64,000 nt of DNA from Bacillota bacterium (lineage in GTDB: Bacteria > Bacillota > Clostridia > Lachnospirales > Lachnospiraceae). Position 1 is the stretch's first letter, and every line of letters begins with the position of its first letter. This document shows, one piece after another, positions 1 through 9,145 of the stretch. The position numbers were made by a program, and so were the translations under genes. The notes beneath the pieces were generated by a model, which was not told where the DNA came from, ran no database searches, and worked only from the letters and a program-made list of their open reading frames with translations. Location of the stretch: contig JAMPHT010000011.1 of NCBI GenBank assembly GCA_023663285.1, positions 1 through 64,000 on the forward strand, written 5' to 3'.

Positions 1-329
1 CTTCAAAAAACGAAGCCCGAAAAGCTGTATGTGAATTAGCATATAAGGAATTAGATCGAAAGAACCTACTATATTCAATTCGTGATGAAATTCCAAATCC
101 TAATATAAATGATGCCATCAGCCAGTTAGAAATACTTGCAAGAAGGGGATATTTTTCAATACCTGTTTACGATTTCAAGCAGAAATATGATAACAATGGT
201 AATCCTGTCTGGCAATGCACCTGTCACATAAAAGAAATAACAAAACACTTCTTGGCAAACTCATTTTCCAAGAAAAATGCCAAGAAACAGGCTGCCTATC
301 AAATGCTTAAATATGCTTTATCGCGATAA
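1..329 (+). CDS. Tandem double-stranded-RNA-binding-domain protein (C-terminal part)
   Basis: The reading frame is open from the window edge (first full codon at 3) to a TAA at 327-329, so only about 108 C-terminal residues are visible. The first 17 residues (SKNEARKAVCELAYKEL) look like the last helix of a dsRNA-binding domain. Residues about 35-106 form a second complete one, with the strand segment PVWQCTCHI and the closing helix SKKNAKKQAAYQMLKYAL, whose lysines normally contact the RNA backbone. Bacterial proteins usually carry a single such domain, at the C-terminus of RNase III; two in tandem is unusual. The gene is AT-rich and stops about 20 bases before the break in spoIIID, which suggests it lies at the end of an inserted element. 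The N-terminus, and so any catalytic domain, is outside the window. Domain identity is fairly secure; role unknown. Confidence 0.65.
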   Translation, partial: SKNEARKAVCELAYKELDRKNLLYSIRDEIPNPNINDAISQLEILARRGYFSIPVYDFKQKYDNNGNPVWQCTCHIKEITKHFLANSFSKKNAKKQAAYQMLKYALSR

Positions 330-348
330 AATAACTATCTTTCCTATT

Positions 349-501
349 TTACCACCCACACAAACCGTTCCATTTCGTTACGTCCTTATGTACCGTAGAT
401 TTGCTGACTCCGAACGCCTTGGCCGTCTGCCGCACCGTGGCGTTGGATTCAATGATAAACTCAGCGATGCTGATTGCCCTCTCTTCGATATAATCCTTCA
501 A
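349..501 (-). pseudogene. spoIIID: spoIIID, 3'-truncated sporulation regulator
   Basis: A TTG start at 501 sits 7 bases after AGGGG and opens a frame beginning LKDYIEERAISIAEF and continuing through VRQTAKAFGVSKSTVHKDV. This closely matches the N-terminus and helix-turn-helix of SpoIIID, the small DNA-binding regulator of mother-cell sporulation genes. SpoIIID is normally about 80-95 residues. Here similarity stops after about 43 residues, at the end of the recognition helix, and the frame reads WNGLCGW and then TAA. The basic C-terminal half needed for full DNA binding is missing. The promoter and start look intact, so the damage is a clean 3' replacement between roughly 330 and 372, where the AT-rich dsRNA-binding gene begins. 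It could be a dead gene or the left half of a gene split by an excisable element. Confidence 0.8.
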
Positions 502-529
502 AAGAATACCCCTTGAGAATCTTTTTTAC

Positions 530-559
530 AGTGTATGAAAGATTTTTAAGGGGTATGAC
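530..559 (-). promoter_or_regulatory. Sigma-E-type promoter of spoIIID
   Basis: On the minus strand GTCATAC (553-559) is followed after 15 bases by CATACACT (530-537), which fits the mother-cell sigma-E consensus (ATA-type -35, CATACA-T -10). It lies about 30 bases upstream of the spoIIID start, as expected for a sigma-E regulon gene. Inference from motif and context. Confidence 0.6.
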
Positions 560-640
560 TGTATCATGGAGATTATTCTTTCTCCGCCCTTCCGAACCGC
601 ACCTCGCAGCCCATTCCGGCAATCTTTGGGTGATTTTTCT

Positions 641-2941
641 TCATTTCTCATCCAGATATAGCTGCACCCTGTTCTGGATGATTTTGCACACTTCCTCTAT
701 TCCCTTCTGGCCATTTAAATAGAACGGAACCTCCTCATCGATTATTTTTTGTATTTCCGTATGGTACTCAAACTTATCGCTTACGTCATTCACCAAGGCC
801 CTGATCGCTTCTACGTCTTCCGGTTCGCATTTGAATATGAGGATGTTGATGACATCTTTCTCGGTATAAGCAGCTTTGGCAACCTTGGATGACTTGCCGT
901 CTTCATCCGGCGCCAACGTTTCATGCAGGGATTCCTCCAAGACCGCATCAAACCGTTCCTGCACTATCGGGAATCCCGTACCGCTGTAACCGTTTTGTAC
1001 ATAGTATTTGACAAATTCCCACGCCTCTTTCTGATGCTCGCTTTTGGAGTTGATTGCCAATGAGCCCCCGATAAATTGTGCTGCCGAGCCGTTTCCCCTT
1101 CCTGTGGGGTATCCGATGAACTGCACGTTTTCTCCATACAGTTCTGATGCAAGCCGATAGTCTTCCACGGAGGTCATCAATCCCAGCGTTAAGAGTACAT
1201 CGCCGTTCCGGAGAGCGCGATATAGGCTCTCATAAGGTTTACCTTCATATTCTTTCGTGAAATCAATGATCTGCTGAAATTCGTTTCCTGTGAAATCGCA
1301 GGCGCCTTCGCTCCAGTCTATGAACTGATCCATGCTTAGACCGCATAATGTCGTCAAAACGTTTTCATCGGCAGAAAAGCCATCGATGCTGTTGATATCG
1401 CCTCCCTTACTTTGAAGCAACTGTATCATTTCTGTAACATCTATTCCCTTTCGTCCATTGACCGTACTGCCGGCTCCCCACATAGTATGCACCAGAAACG
1501 AGGGGGCTATCGTGTGCAAACGCCCATTCACTTCATATACACGCAGGACGTTGGACACAAAATCCTCTTTTTTCATTTCCGCGTCTTCCTGCATGAACGC
1601 ATATAAGTCAGAATATGTCCCATTTTGCGCCAAGCTTTCATCATAAATGGTGATCAGGTCAGGAGCTTTTCCCTGAATGATATCCAGCATTAGCTTCCCA
1701 TACCCGGCGTCGTAATCCCAGCCTTCAACATAGACAATGGGTTCAATCGTCACTTCATTCTGGTAACGGTTAAAGGATGCAATCATCCGCCGCATTTCCG
1801 GCTGCAGCATCGTGACCCCCAATGTCAGTTGTGTTTTGGAGCTTTCTCCTTCTGCAATGACAGAATATTCCGAGTGCCCGAGGCTCCGGTAATTATCTAT
1901 GACCTCAATGGTACTGCCGTTCATTCCAAGGTATATGATGTCTTCCTCCTGAATGCCCACGCCTGCAAGCTCCAGGAGTTTCTCATTCCGGGAATCAGAC
2001 AAATGATAAAGATAAAGGGCGCCTTCCTGTACGTACAGCAATCCTTCTTTTGTGTGTGCGAACCTGCCGCTGCGCTCCAGTTCCACGGACTCGCCCGTCT
2101 CTAAACGGCGAGGTTCGTATTCTTCCCCCACCGCAGTCCGCATCCTTTGAATGTAATATCCGTCCTCATCCTTTGCCAGCATCACGGGAATGCCTTCTTC
2201 GTCAAAAGCCATGCTCAGTAATTTATTGAAATAGGAGTCCGGAACCTGTTCGTAGAGGATGGTGTTCATCTGCTGATCTTTTACGTAGATCCTGTCCAGA
2301 ACGGTATAGACGTTTTCTTCCCCGTCTTCGTACACTTCCGCACACGGCACGTCCATGGTATACCATATGTAATAGAGGCCATTACTGTCCGCATAAAAAT
2401 TCTTAAGCTTTGGAAATAGCCCTAAATCCTCCACTTCGATGTCCTCTATGGTGCGGATATCTCCATTAGGACTTACCTGCCATAAAGTATTACCATTTTC
2501 CGTACTGCCCCAAAGGCAGATCTGTTCAGAAGCATTTACGGAAATGCTTATCACCTCTGTCACATCCGGAATCTCGTAGGATGCCGTCTGCTCCACGGTA
2601 TCTGCAGCGAATACGGAAATGTCTACGCCGCCTTCTACATAGCGATAAGCGTAGATCTTACCATCGGCCATCGTGGCGCCTTCATATTGCTCCGACAGGG
2701 GAGAGTGCGAAACATTCCAATGAAGCTGAGGCTTTTCGGCCTGAAGCTGAGGCTTTTCGCCCATATCTTTCTGCCCGTCGGCATCGGATGCCGGACTCTC
2801 TTTTCCACAACCTGTCGCAATCAGACAGATCACAATAAGGATGATCGATAGGCTGATTTCCATGCCTTTCCGTAATCCTGCGATTTTGGTCTTTTTCCTG
2901 CGGTTGGAATATTCAATATCGCTAAAGGTTTGTTGTTTCAT
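641..2941 (-). CDS. Extracellular solute-binding lipoprotein with N-terminal propeller-like region
   Basis: The 766-residue product has a basic N-terminus, a membrane segment around residues 28-44 and a lipobox ending ATGC, so it is probably lipid-anchored on the outer face. Residues about 75-370 carry repeated strand-rich segments that look like a sensor or propeller module. From about residue 372 (LTLGVTMLQPEMRRMIASFN) to the end it resembles family 1 sugar ABC-transporter binding proteins, including the typical GGSLAINSKSEHQKEAWEFVKYY stretch near the C-terminus. No permease or ATPase gene is adjacent, so it may serve a distant transporter or act as a sensor. A 21-base tandem duplication near the N-terminus repeats AEKPQL. 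An extended TATAAT lies upstream near 2980. Binding fold fairly certain; ligand unknown. Confidence 0.7.
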   Translation of the reverse strand: MKQQTFSDIEYSNRRKKTKIAGLRKGMEISLSIILIVICLIATGCGKESPASDADGQKDMGEKPQLQAEKPQLHWNVSHSPLSEQYEGATMADGKIYAYRYVEGGVDISVFAADTVEQTASYEIPDVTEVISISVNASEQICLWGSTENGNTLWQVSPNGDIRTIEDIEVEDLGLFPKLKNFYADSNGLYYIWYTMDVPCAEVYEDGEENVYTVLDRIYVKDQQMNTILYEQVPDSYFNKLLSMAFDEEGIPVMLAKDEDGYYIQRMRTAVGEEYEPRRLETGESVELERSGRFAHTKEGLLYVQEGALYLYHLSDSRNEKLLELAGVGIQEEDIIYLGMNGSTIEVIDNYRSLGHSEYSVIAEGESSKTQLTLGVTMLQPEMRRMIASFNRYQNEVTIEPIVYVEGWDYDAGYGKLMLDIIQGKAPDLITIYDESLAQNGTYSDLYAFMQEDAEMKKEDFVSNVLRVYEVNGRLHTIAPSFLVHTMWGAGSTVNGRKGIDVTEMIQLLQSKGGDINSIDGFSADENVLTTLCGLSMDQFIDWSEGACDFTGNEFQQIIDFTKEYEGKPYESLYRALRNGDVLLTLGLMTSVEDYRLASELYGENVQFIGYPTGRGNGSAAQFIGGSLAINSKSEHQKEAWEFVKYYVQNGYSGTGFPIVQERFDAVLEESLHETLAPDEDGKSSKVAKAAYTEKDVINILIFKCEPEDVEAIRALVNDVSDKFEYHTEIQKIIDEEVPFYLNGQKGIEEVCKIIQNRVQLYLDEK
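2721..2759. repeat. 21-bp tandem repeat in the lipoprotein linker
   Basis: Two in-frame units of tgaagctgaggcttttcg, period 21, encode AEKPQLQ and AEKPQLH just after the lipobox. The repeat lies in a flexible linker and could vary in number without breaking the frame. Confidence 0.8.
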
Positions 2942-3082
2942 GCTTCTGTACCGTCCTTAGTATTTGTAATACATACATTATACTATATATGGTGGCGGAA
3001 AGATAGTTAAAATACTGATTTAATCAGCGTTTCCCTAGTAACTCTCTGGCTGCGCTATTCGTAATATACCCATTCTCCCTGA

Positions 3083-4606
3083 TTACTTTTCCCAGATAGT
3101 AACACTTTTTCGAAGAGCCACCCTGCCGTACTTCTTCATCTGTTGACTACTATTTCCTTTTTGCTGCCTAAGACAATATGCCTTAACCGGTTTAAACCCG
3201 AACTGCTCTGCAAAACTGGTGGAAAGATAGTCCACTGGAATAACTTCACCACCATACCTCACATTATCATTTACAAATGCAACCATTGCGCCTTTCTTGC
3301 AAACTCGGTACAATTCTGCATAAATGAAAGCAAGCTCAGTAAAATACCCCTCGACCATTCGGAGCACTCCATTATTATTTAAATCTCCGTTTTCTTTCCT
3401 TTTTTCTAATGCTGTAAGTATCTCCTTAAAAACAGAGTTTGATTGGATTGTCCCATAAATGTAAGCAAACCTATCTGCAGCACCAATTTTCTGGTAGTAT
3501 TCCTTTAAAGCTGCAATCTTGGGTTTGCTTTCAACCGTACAAGAAAGCAGCGCTTGGCGCATTTCTTTAATGGTCTCCTCGCCAAGCCCCAAGTATACAA
3601 GTTCAAGAGCGTATGTTCTTGTATAATCGTATCTGTTGCAGTACGGCGGTGACGTAATTACACCTTTTATTATATTGTCCTCAAGTTCTGGCAATTCAAA
3701 AAGAACGCTATCTTGTTTAAATTTGATCTCAGCATCTGTTTCAGATGTGCCATTTGACTGGATTAGCCTGATATCATCAAGTATGTGTTTCAATTCTTTG
3801 AGAACTGCTTCTTTTATGTTTTCAATAGTCTCACGACAGTAGTGCTTGGGGAGTAATCGCTGGCCTTTTTTCTCCCTCTCAATATTCGCTTGAATAACCT
3901 TTTTTGATCTTGAGTCCCAGCTTAAATATTGTCCACTCTTTGATGTATAACTGCAACGTTCCAAGGAATTGATCATACAGAGCTTAAATAGATTTTTACC
4001 CTCTTCAGAAAAATCCCCGGCCTGAATCCAATCTGTTGCATATTGGATCATCTTTTCGTTATATTCTGGATAAGCTGTATCCGTGATGGTGATATACGGC
4101 GTTGTAGCTGTATATCCATCTGGAAATTCCAGATTAGAAAATTCCTCTATTAACCTCTTAATTTCATTCACATTATAATGAAGAACATCTGCTTTAGCTT
4201 TTATAGACACAGCCGAAATCGGCATAATATCATATCCTATACTATTAATGCCTCTCATTTGACAAACCAGTGCCGTAGTGCCTGAACCCATAAAAGGGTC
4301 CATTACAATATCGCCCGGCTTCGCTCCCATATCGTCCAAAAGAATATTAACTAAGTCAGCTGAAAAACCTTCCTTATATTTCAGCCAACTATGCAAAGCA
4401 TCTTTCTTGCTTAACTGGTAGCTTACACTCCTTCGGTCAAATTTTTTGGTTACCTCCAGAATAGGTTCGTATCTCTTTTCAAGCGCATCTCGCTCGGTTT
4501 CATCGCAGAAATCACCAGCAGAAAATTTATCAACAATGTATTCTGATTTATCTGCAACCTCATCCGGAATTCCTAACATTTCGTCAAGAATCATTTGTTC
4601 CATCAT
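3083..4606 (-). CDS. Site-specific DNA methyltransferase of an AvaI/BsoBI-type system
   Basis: The 507-residue protein has the S-adenosylmethionine motif DPFMGSGTTA at residues 103-112 and the amino-methyltransferase catalytic motif TSPPY at 318-322. This pair marks enzymes that methylate the exocyclic amino group of cytosine (N4) or adenine (N6). The roughly 200 residues between the motifs probably hold the target-recognition region. It is encoded 15 bases downstream of a restriction endonuclease recognised as AvaI/BsoBI type, whose known partners make N4-methylcytosine in CYCGRG; the same target is inferred here. Both genes are AT-rich compared with their neighbours, suggesting joint horizontal acquisition. 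Methyltransferase assignment strong, target inferred. Confidence 0.85.
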   Translation of the reverse strand: MMEQMILDEMLGIPDEVADKSEYIVDKFSAGDFCDETERDALEKRYEPILEVTKKFDRRSVSYQLSKKDALHSWLKYKEGFSADLVNILLDDMGAKPGDIVMDPFMGSGTTALVCQMRGINSIGYDIMPISAVSIKAKADVLHYNVNEIKRLIEEFSNLEFPDGYTATTPYITITDTAYPEYNEKMIQYATDWIQAGDFSEEGKNLFKLCMINSLERCSYTSKSGQYLSWDSRSKKVIQANIEREKKGQRLLPKHYCRETIENIKEAVLKELKHILDDIRLIQSNGTSETDAEIKFKQDSVLFELPELEDNIIKGVITSPPYCNRYDYTRTYALELVYLGLGEETIKEMRQALLSCTVESKPKIAALKEYYQKIGAADRFAYIYGTIQSNSVFKEILTALEKRKENGDLNNNGVLRMVEGYFTELAFIYAELYRVCKKGAMVAFVNDNVRYGGEVIPVDYLSTSFAEQFGFKPVKAYCLRQQKGNSSQQMKKYGRVALRKSVTIWEK

Positions 4607-4621
4607 GTTTTTGCTCTCTCC

Positions 4622-5578
4622 TTAAAGTTCAATAAGCCAATTACAATAAGCAACCAACTGATTGTTATTTGTCAGATTCGAAGCATTGGTCAGTGTGCCA
4701 TTTTCCAACTGGCCGTAAATTTCCTCTGCCATAGAACGTTCTATAGCTGCGCCAATGAAAGATGTTTTCATATGTGGATACCCTGCATCTGAAAAACTCG
4801 TTCTTATTCTGTTAAGTGCAGAATTACCAGTTTTCCAATGTTCATCAGCACCCGCAGGATCAATACCGCCCTTTAGCTCACCAAACATCAAGGCTTTATC
4901 GTCATGACGAACGATTTTGCCCTGATCGTAGTCACTTATATTACCCGAATAAAGACAAATATCAACGTTTTTATTGACCGTCGGAATTTTTGCATTAAAT
5001 GCAAGGATGCGATCGCCTTTGCTATTTCTCCAATGAAGCGCTTTTACATTAGATTCCACACCTGCTTCGTTTCCGTTTACCCTATTCCATCTTTTACAAT
5101 CTGTTGTGATTCTGTCACAGACGATTCCGCTGACATTCATGCTTGAAAAGACAGTTCTTATAAGCCTCTCTTGGCCCAGTGCACCAATCTTATTTCTCAT
5201 ACTACCGCCCACAGTATCACCCTTAATCAAAAGGTAGCGAAAAGTAGCCTCGTCGATGTAAGCATCTCCAGCCGGTTTTAAGAATTTATCGATAAGTTCC
5301 TGAATAGCCATAGTCTGATCATCTTCATCAAGATACGCCAACGATTTATCAGAGAGGCCGGAAGCGGAAATAAGAAAAGGCCGTACCTTCGGAATTGTTA
5401 ATAACTCCTCTGGCGTTTTTGTATAGGCGACCATAGCTTTAAATGCCAGCGCATTCTTAACAAACGGATCGCTCACTCTGTTTTTTTCCAACGCAATGCT
5501 AAGGAAACCTGCTCTGGTTTCCTCATGTGTAGTAACGAGACTTTCTGCCGAAGTAATGTATTTATTGTTAACCGCCAT
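4622..5578 (-). CDS. Type II restriction endonuclease, AvaI/BsoBI family
   Basis: The ATG at 5578 follows AGGGAGG by 13 bases; a TTG ten codons upstream (5608) is possible but overlaps that ribosome site. From the ATG the protein is 318 residues, close to BsoBI (about 323). The catalytic cluster can be read directly: D in NVDICLY, then 28 residues later GELKGG (E-x-K), then DEHWKT with a histidine 11 residues after the lysine. This matches the remembered BsoBI spacing (D212, E240, K242, H253). These enzymes cut C^YCGRG as dimers encircling DNA. The gene precedes its methyltransferase in one transcript, so the nuclease would be translated first; no controller gene is visible. Family call strong, specificity inferred. 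Confidence 0.88.
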   Translation of the reverse strand: MAVNNKYITSAESLVTTHEETRAGFLSIALEKNRVSDPFVKNALAFKAMVAYTKTPEELLTIPKVRPFLISASGLSDKSLAYLDEDDQTMAIQELIDKFLKPAGDAYIDEATFRYLLIKGDTVGGSMRNKIGALGQERLIRTVFSSMNVSGIVCDRITTDCKRWNRVNGNEAGVESNVKALHWRNSKGDRILAFNAKIPTVNKNVDICLYSGNISDYDQGKIVRHDDKALMFGELKGGIDPAGADEHWKTGNSALNRIRTSFSDAGYPHMKTSFIGAAIERSMAEEIYGQLENGTLTNASNLTNNNQLVAYCNWLIEL

Positions 5579-5721
5579 TTCGTTTCGTGTTCCTCCCTTT
5601 TGTATCAAAAAATCCAGATTGCTTTTATCCTGATTTCCTCTATCGTATAAGGCATTTTACGACCTCCCTTTCCAAATCCAGTCCCACTCTACTACAACGT
5701 TTCCATCTTAACCGTTCCATA

Positions 5722-7047
5722 TTATTTCCTTTGCTTATCCAAAATAAATCCCTTTACCTCTTCATATTTTTCAGTATCGCCATTTTCCTGTAACAGCCCA
5801 CACAACTTACCAAGCCATTCCTCACATCGATAATGGATGCTATACTTCTTATCATACTCTGCAAATGACGAAATCCGCTTCTCTTCCATTCTCACCGTAC
5901 ATTTTTGGAATGCAAGATAAAGATATTCTCTTTTTCTCCGTTCTTCTGCCGCTTCATTTCGATTCCAGATCAAACCCGGCCGATTCATTAAAGCCAGATA
6001 AAGAATTTTATCAATTTCTATACCCGCCGGGTCAAAATAATCTTCAAGATAAATCCTGCCTTCTACCCGCTCACGTCCCGTATATGGATAGCGTTTTAAC
6101 CATTTCTGACGTTCTTCCGGACTTTCTATAGAATCAATAACATCCCTGGGCTTATTCAGGCAGCAATATTTGTACTTCTTTCCACTGCCGCAGGGACATG
6201 GATCATTTCTGCCGATTTTTGTCTTTTTAACAGGGGAATTCCATTCCCGTTCTGCCCTGCGAAGCATTTTTTCAAGTTCTTTATCGCTTTTAGCGTATGC
6301 GCCATCTTCTGATTTTTCTGTAAACATTGCCCAGTGCCGCAGAGAATCAGACGCACTGAACGGAGTTTCGCAAAAACTCTTTTCATCCTCCCGATATTCA
6401 AACATAGCATCCACACAGGAATCATATTTTCCCATTGCGACTTCATCTAAAAGCTCCTGCTCAAACATATAACGGATTTCCGGAAGCATATCAACAAAAT
6501 GGCATTGACACAATACAGACTCTACCGCATTGTAAACATAATCATATTCCCTTCCGTCATACACAAGCCCTTTTAAAAAGTCCTTCCACTCGCTTTCCGC
6601 CAGTGTCCCGTCCAGATACAGCTGTCCCATCACATCCAGCATAGCCGCTCTGACAAATTCATTAATACTTCTGTTTTGAATCGCTTTTTTCAGCAAGTCC
6701 ATATTTCCATCGTATGTATTATAAAGAATGTCTCGCAATCCCTCCGTCACGGCATCTCCCACCAAATAATCCACTTCATCCTCAGGCAGGGATACCAGTT
6801 TCACGATTTCCGGAAAGAATTCCCTGTCCTGAAGTTCTCCCAGCAAAAACAGCGCATAAAAGTGAAGCTGATAACCTTCCTCCAGACCCATTCCCTTTGA
6901 AATCGCATATTCGACGGCTTCTCTCAAACACGGAAGCGCTTCTTCCCTGTTTTCCGTGATCACGCGAAATGCATTCTCTGGAAAAGCCTTTGTTAAATAT
7001 GTGATTTCCTCAATTGCTCTTTGTAATTCGCCCATGCCTCTCCTCAT
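5722..7047 (-). CDS. DUF1186-like protein with SEC-C zinc motif
   Basis: The 441-residue protein has an alpha-helical, HEAT-like N-terminal half (residues about 5-240) resembling DUF1186 proteins. A SEC-C motif follows at roughly 290-310 (GRNDPCPCGSGKKYKYCC), the zinc-binding module also found at the C-terminus of SecA. A helical C-terminal region rich in aromatic and charged residues ends the protein. No signal peptide or membrane segment is seen, so it is cytosolic. SEC-C domains often mediate protein contacts, but the role of this family is unknown to me. The start could be this ATG or the one four codons later (7035), which follows AGGAGAGGC. It reads toward the restriction genes with a 143-base gap. 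Confidence 0.7.
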   Translation of the reverse strand: MRRGMGELQRAIEEITYLTKAFPENAFRVITENREEALPCLREAVEYAISKGMGLEEGYQLHFYALFLLGELQDREFFPEIVKLVSLPEDEVDYLVGDAVTEGLRDILYNTYDGNMDLLKKAIQNRSINEFVRAAMLDVMGQLYLDGTLAESEWKDFLKGLVYDGREYDYVYNAVESVLCQCHFVDMLPEIRYMFEQELLDEVAMGKYDSCVDAMFEYREDEKSFCETPFSASDSLRHWAMFTEKSEDGAYAKSDKELEKMLRRAEREWNSPVKKTKIGRNDPCPCGSGKKYKYCCLNKPRDVIDSIESPEERQKWLKRYPYTGRERVEGRIYLEDYFDPAGIEIDKILYLALMNRPGLIWNRNEAAEERRKREYLYLAFQKCTVRMEEKRISSFAEYDKKYSIHYRCEEWLGKLCGLLQENGDTEKYEEVKGFILDKQRK

Positions 7048-7111
7048 CCGTTTTATATCAGCCGTTTCTAATCCCGACTGACCTTATCCGTTGTCTATAC
7101 TGAAAATCGCC

Positions 7112-7492
7112 TTACCCATAAGCCCTTCCAAACCGGACCTCGCAGTCCTTCCGGTAAAAGGAGACTCCGTAGCAGTCTGTCTTGCGGTATCCTTCCGCCC
7201 GCAGCTCTTCCATATACTTCTTCTGATAGATCTGCTCAAGGGCCTTCTCCGCGTCGGCGTCCAGATCATCAATGGAATCGGACACCTTCAATTCCAAAAT
7301 AAATGACCTGCCGCGCAGGGACGGGCTCCTTACCATAATGTCAGACCGCCCGTTCCCCGACTCCCGGTTGGACTTCACCAGGTAATCCTCGCTCTGGCTT
7401 AGGATCCCGGTCAGGAAACCATGATAGAAGTTTTCCGCGCTGTCATAAAAGCTGATGGTGGAGAAAAGCTGCTCGCTCAAAAGCCTCTCCAT
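7112..7492 (-). pseudogene. C-terminal fragment of an AAA-ATPase/PD-(D/E)XK protein
   Basis: The 126 residues match only the C-terminal nuclease-like part of the large 'AAA-ATPase-like plus DUF1703' proteins common in gut anaerobes. Visible are NGRSDIMV and FILELKV, giving the D...ExK pattern of a PD-(D/E)XK fold. The family is normally about 500-570 residues with an N-terminal ATPase; here an in-frame TAG lies five codons before the first ATG and no ATPase sequence follows upstream. No proper ribosome site is present. It is most simply a decayed remnant. Confidence 0.65.
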
Positions 7493-7612
7493 CTGCTCCG
7501 GTTCCTACATTGTATTTTATCCTATCCGCCGCCCAATTACAATAAAAACCGCAAAAGCAGGCGCCTGAAACACCTGCTCCTGCTTCTTTTACGTTCTCCG
7601 CACCAGCTTCTG

Positions 7613-9145
7613 CTAAAGCCGCTGCCTGATCTCCCCGTCTGCGATCTCCAGCACCTCCGTGGCCACCTTACGGATAAAGGCTTCGTCATGGGACACGAAC
7701 ACTAAGGTGCCCTCATATTCCGCAAACATTTCTTCCAGCGCTTCTATGGAAGGAATGTCCAGATAGTTGGTGGGTTCATCGAGAATGAGAAGATTCACCC
7801 TTGAGACGAACAGCCTGGCGAAGGCCAGCTTGATCCGCTCCCCGCCGGAAAGCACGCCGGCCGGCTTCTTCATATCATTTTCAAAAAACAGCAGGCGGGA
7901 CAGGATCGTGCGCGCCACCGCCTCCTGCTGCACACTGACTTCCATCACATTTTCCAAAACAGTCTTACTGTAATCAATGGTGGACAGATCCTGCTCGAAT
8001 ACGCCGATCCTGGCCTTCGGCACAACTAAAACAGCTCCTGCCTCAGGCGGCTTTATTCCTGCTTCTTCCCTGTTTTCCCCGGCTGCGGCACAGATCAGGT
8101 GAAGCAGCGTAGTCTTTCCCGTCCCGTTATCGCCCACGATGGCAACGCGGCTGTGGTTTGCGATTTGAAAAGAAGCATTTTCAAAAAGCGCCGGTCCGCC
8201 CTCATAGGCAAAGCAAAGACCTTCCCCCCGGATGACGTATCGGTTCTCCGGGGGATCCGTGAGGCGGAAGTCCGGCCGGATCCTGGGCAGCTCCTGAGGC
8301 TTTTTCCTGACCTCCATCGCGTCGATCCTGTGCCTCACATTTTTTGCCGCTCTTTCCATTTTTCGCGCCTTGGTATCCTTCGGATGCTTGGAAAGAAAAT
8401 TGCGCAGCCCGGCTTCCCGCGGCGTCATGTTTTTGGGGCGTCTTTCAATCTGTCTGGCGTGCTCCTGTTTCTCCTGAAACACCTTCTCCAGCCGCTTTTT
8501 CTCCGCATAGTAGTTCTCATACTCCGTCCACTGCCGCGCGACGGCGGCCTGTTTCTGTTCCATATAGTCATCATAGTTACCGCAGTATTCCGTTAGTTTC
8601 CCTGCCTCGATCTCTATGATGCGGGTGCAGAGTTCGTTGAGCAAAGCACGATCATGGCTGACGATCACAATGGTGTCAAGCGCCGCAAGCTTACGCTTCA
8701 GAATGGCGATCCCCTTTCGATCCAGGTTCGATGTGGGCTCGTCCAGAAAAACGATGGGCTTGTCGCTTGAAAACATCTGTGCCAGCCGGATACGAGTCTC
8801 CTCTCCGCCACTGACAGACTGCTCCCATATCTTGTCCTGAACTCTCATATCGCCGACTTCCTTGCCGCTTAGTTCGCAGATCTCCGCGTCCGCAATGCAC
8901 TTATCCTGCCCTTCCTCCGCAAACTGCCGGAAAAAGGCGGCGTCCCCTGCCAGCTTCACGCTTCCGCGTGTCGGCTTGATGTCGCCCGCCAACAGGCGCA
9001 GCAGAGTGGTCTTTCCTGCACCGTTTGCGCCTACCAGCCCTACCTTCTCCCCTTCATAAACCGCCAGCCGGTCAAAACGAAAAATCTCTCTCTCCCCAAA
9101 TTCCATTTCTATCTTTTCCGCAAGAATCATTTGTCTTGACTGCAT
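7613..9145 (-). CDS. ABC-F ribosome-protection-type ATPase
   Basis: I chose the ATG at 9145 because GGGAGGG lies 6 bases before it; the frame runs 13 codons further up without a better site. The 510-residue soluble protein has two ATP-binding cassettes with no membrane segments: Walker A GANGAGKTT and signature SVSGGEETR in the first, Walker A GDNGTGKTT and signature VLSGGERIK in the second, each with a DEPT Walker B. Between them is a long charged linker rich in K, R and E (about residues 190-290), as in antibiotic-resistance ABC-F proteins of the Vga/Lsa/VmlR/CplR type, which enter the ribosomal E site and dislodge drugs. The roughly 400-base leader with its own promoter and a tiny upstream ORF also fits that group. 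Exact drug spectrum cannot be told. Confidence 0.8.
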   Translation of the reverse strand: MQSRQMILAEKIEMEFGEREIFRFDRLAVYEGEKVGLVGANGAGKTTLLRLLAGDIKPTRGSVKLAGDAAFFRQFAEEGQDKCIADAEICELSGKEVGDMRVQDKIWEQSVSGGEETRIRLAQMFSSDKPIVFLDEPTSNLDRKGIAILKRKLAALDTIVIVSHDRALLNELCTRIIEIEAGKLTEYCGNYDDYMEQKQAAVARQWTEYENYYAEKKRLEKVFQEKQEHARQIERRPKNMTPREAGLRNFLSKHPKDTKARKMERAAKNVRHRIDAMEVRKKPQELPRIRPDFRLTDPPENRYVIRGEGLCFAYEGGPALFENASFQIANHSRVAIVGDNGTGKTTLLHLICAAAGENREEAGIKPPEAGAVLVVPKARIGVFEQDLSTIDYSKTVLENVMEVSVQQEAVARTILSRLLFFENDMKKPAGVLSGGERIKLAFARLFVSRVNLLILDEPTNYLDIPSIEALEEMFAEYEGTLVFVSHDEAFIRKVATEVLEIADGEIRQRL

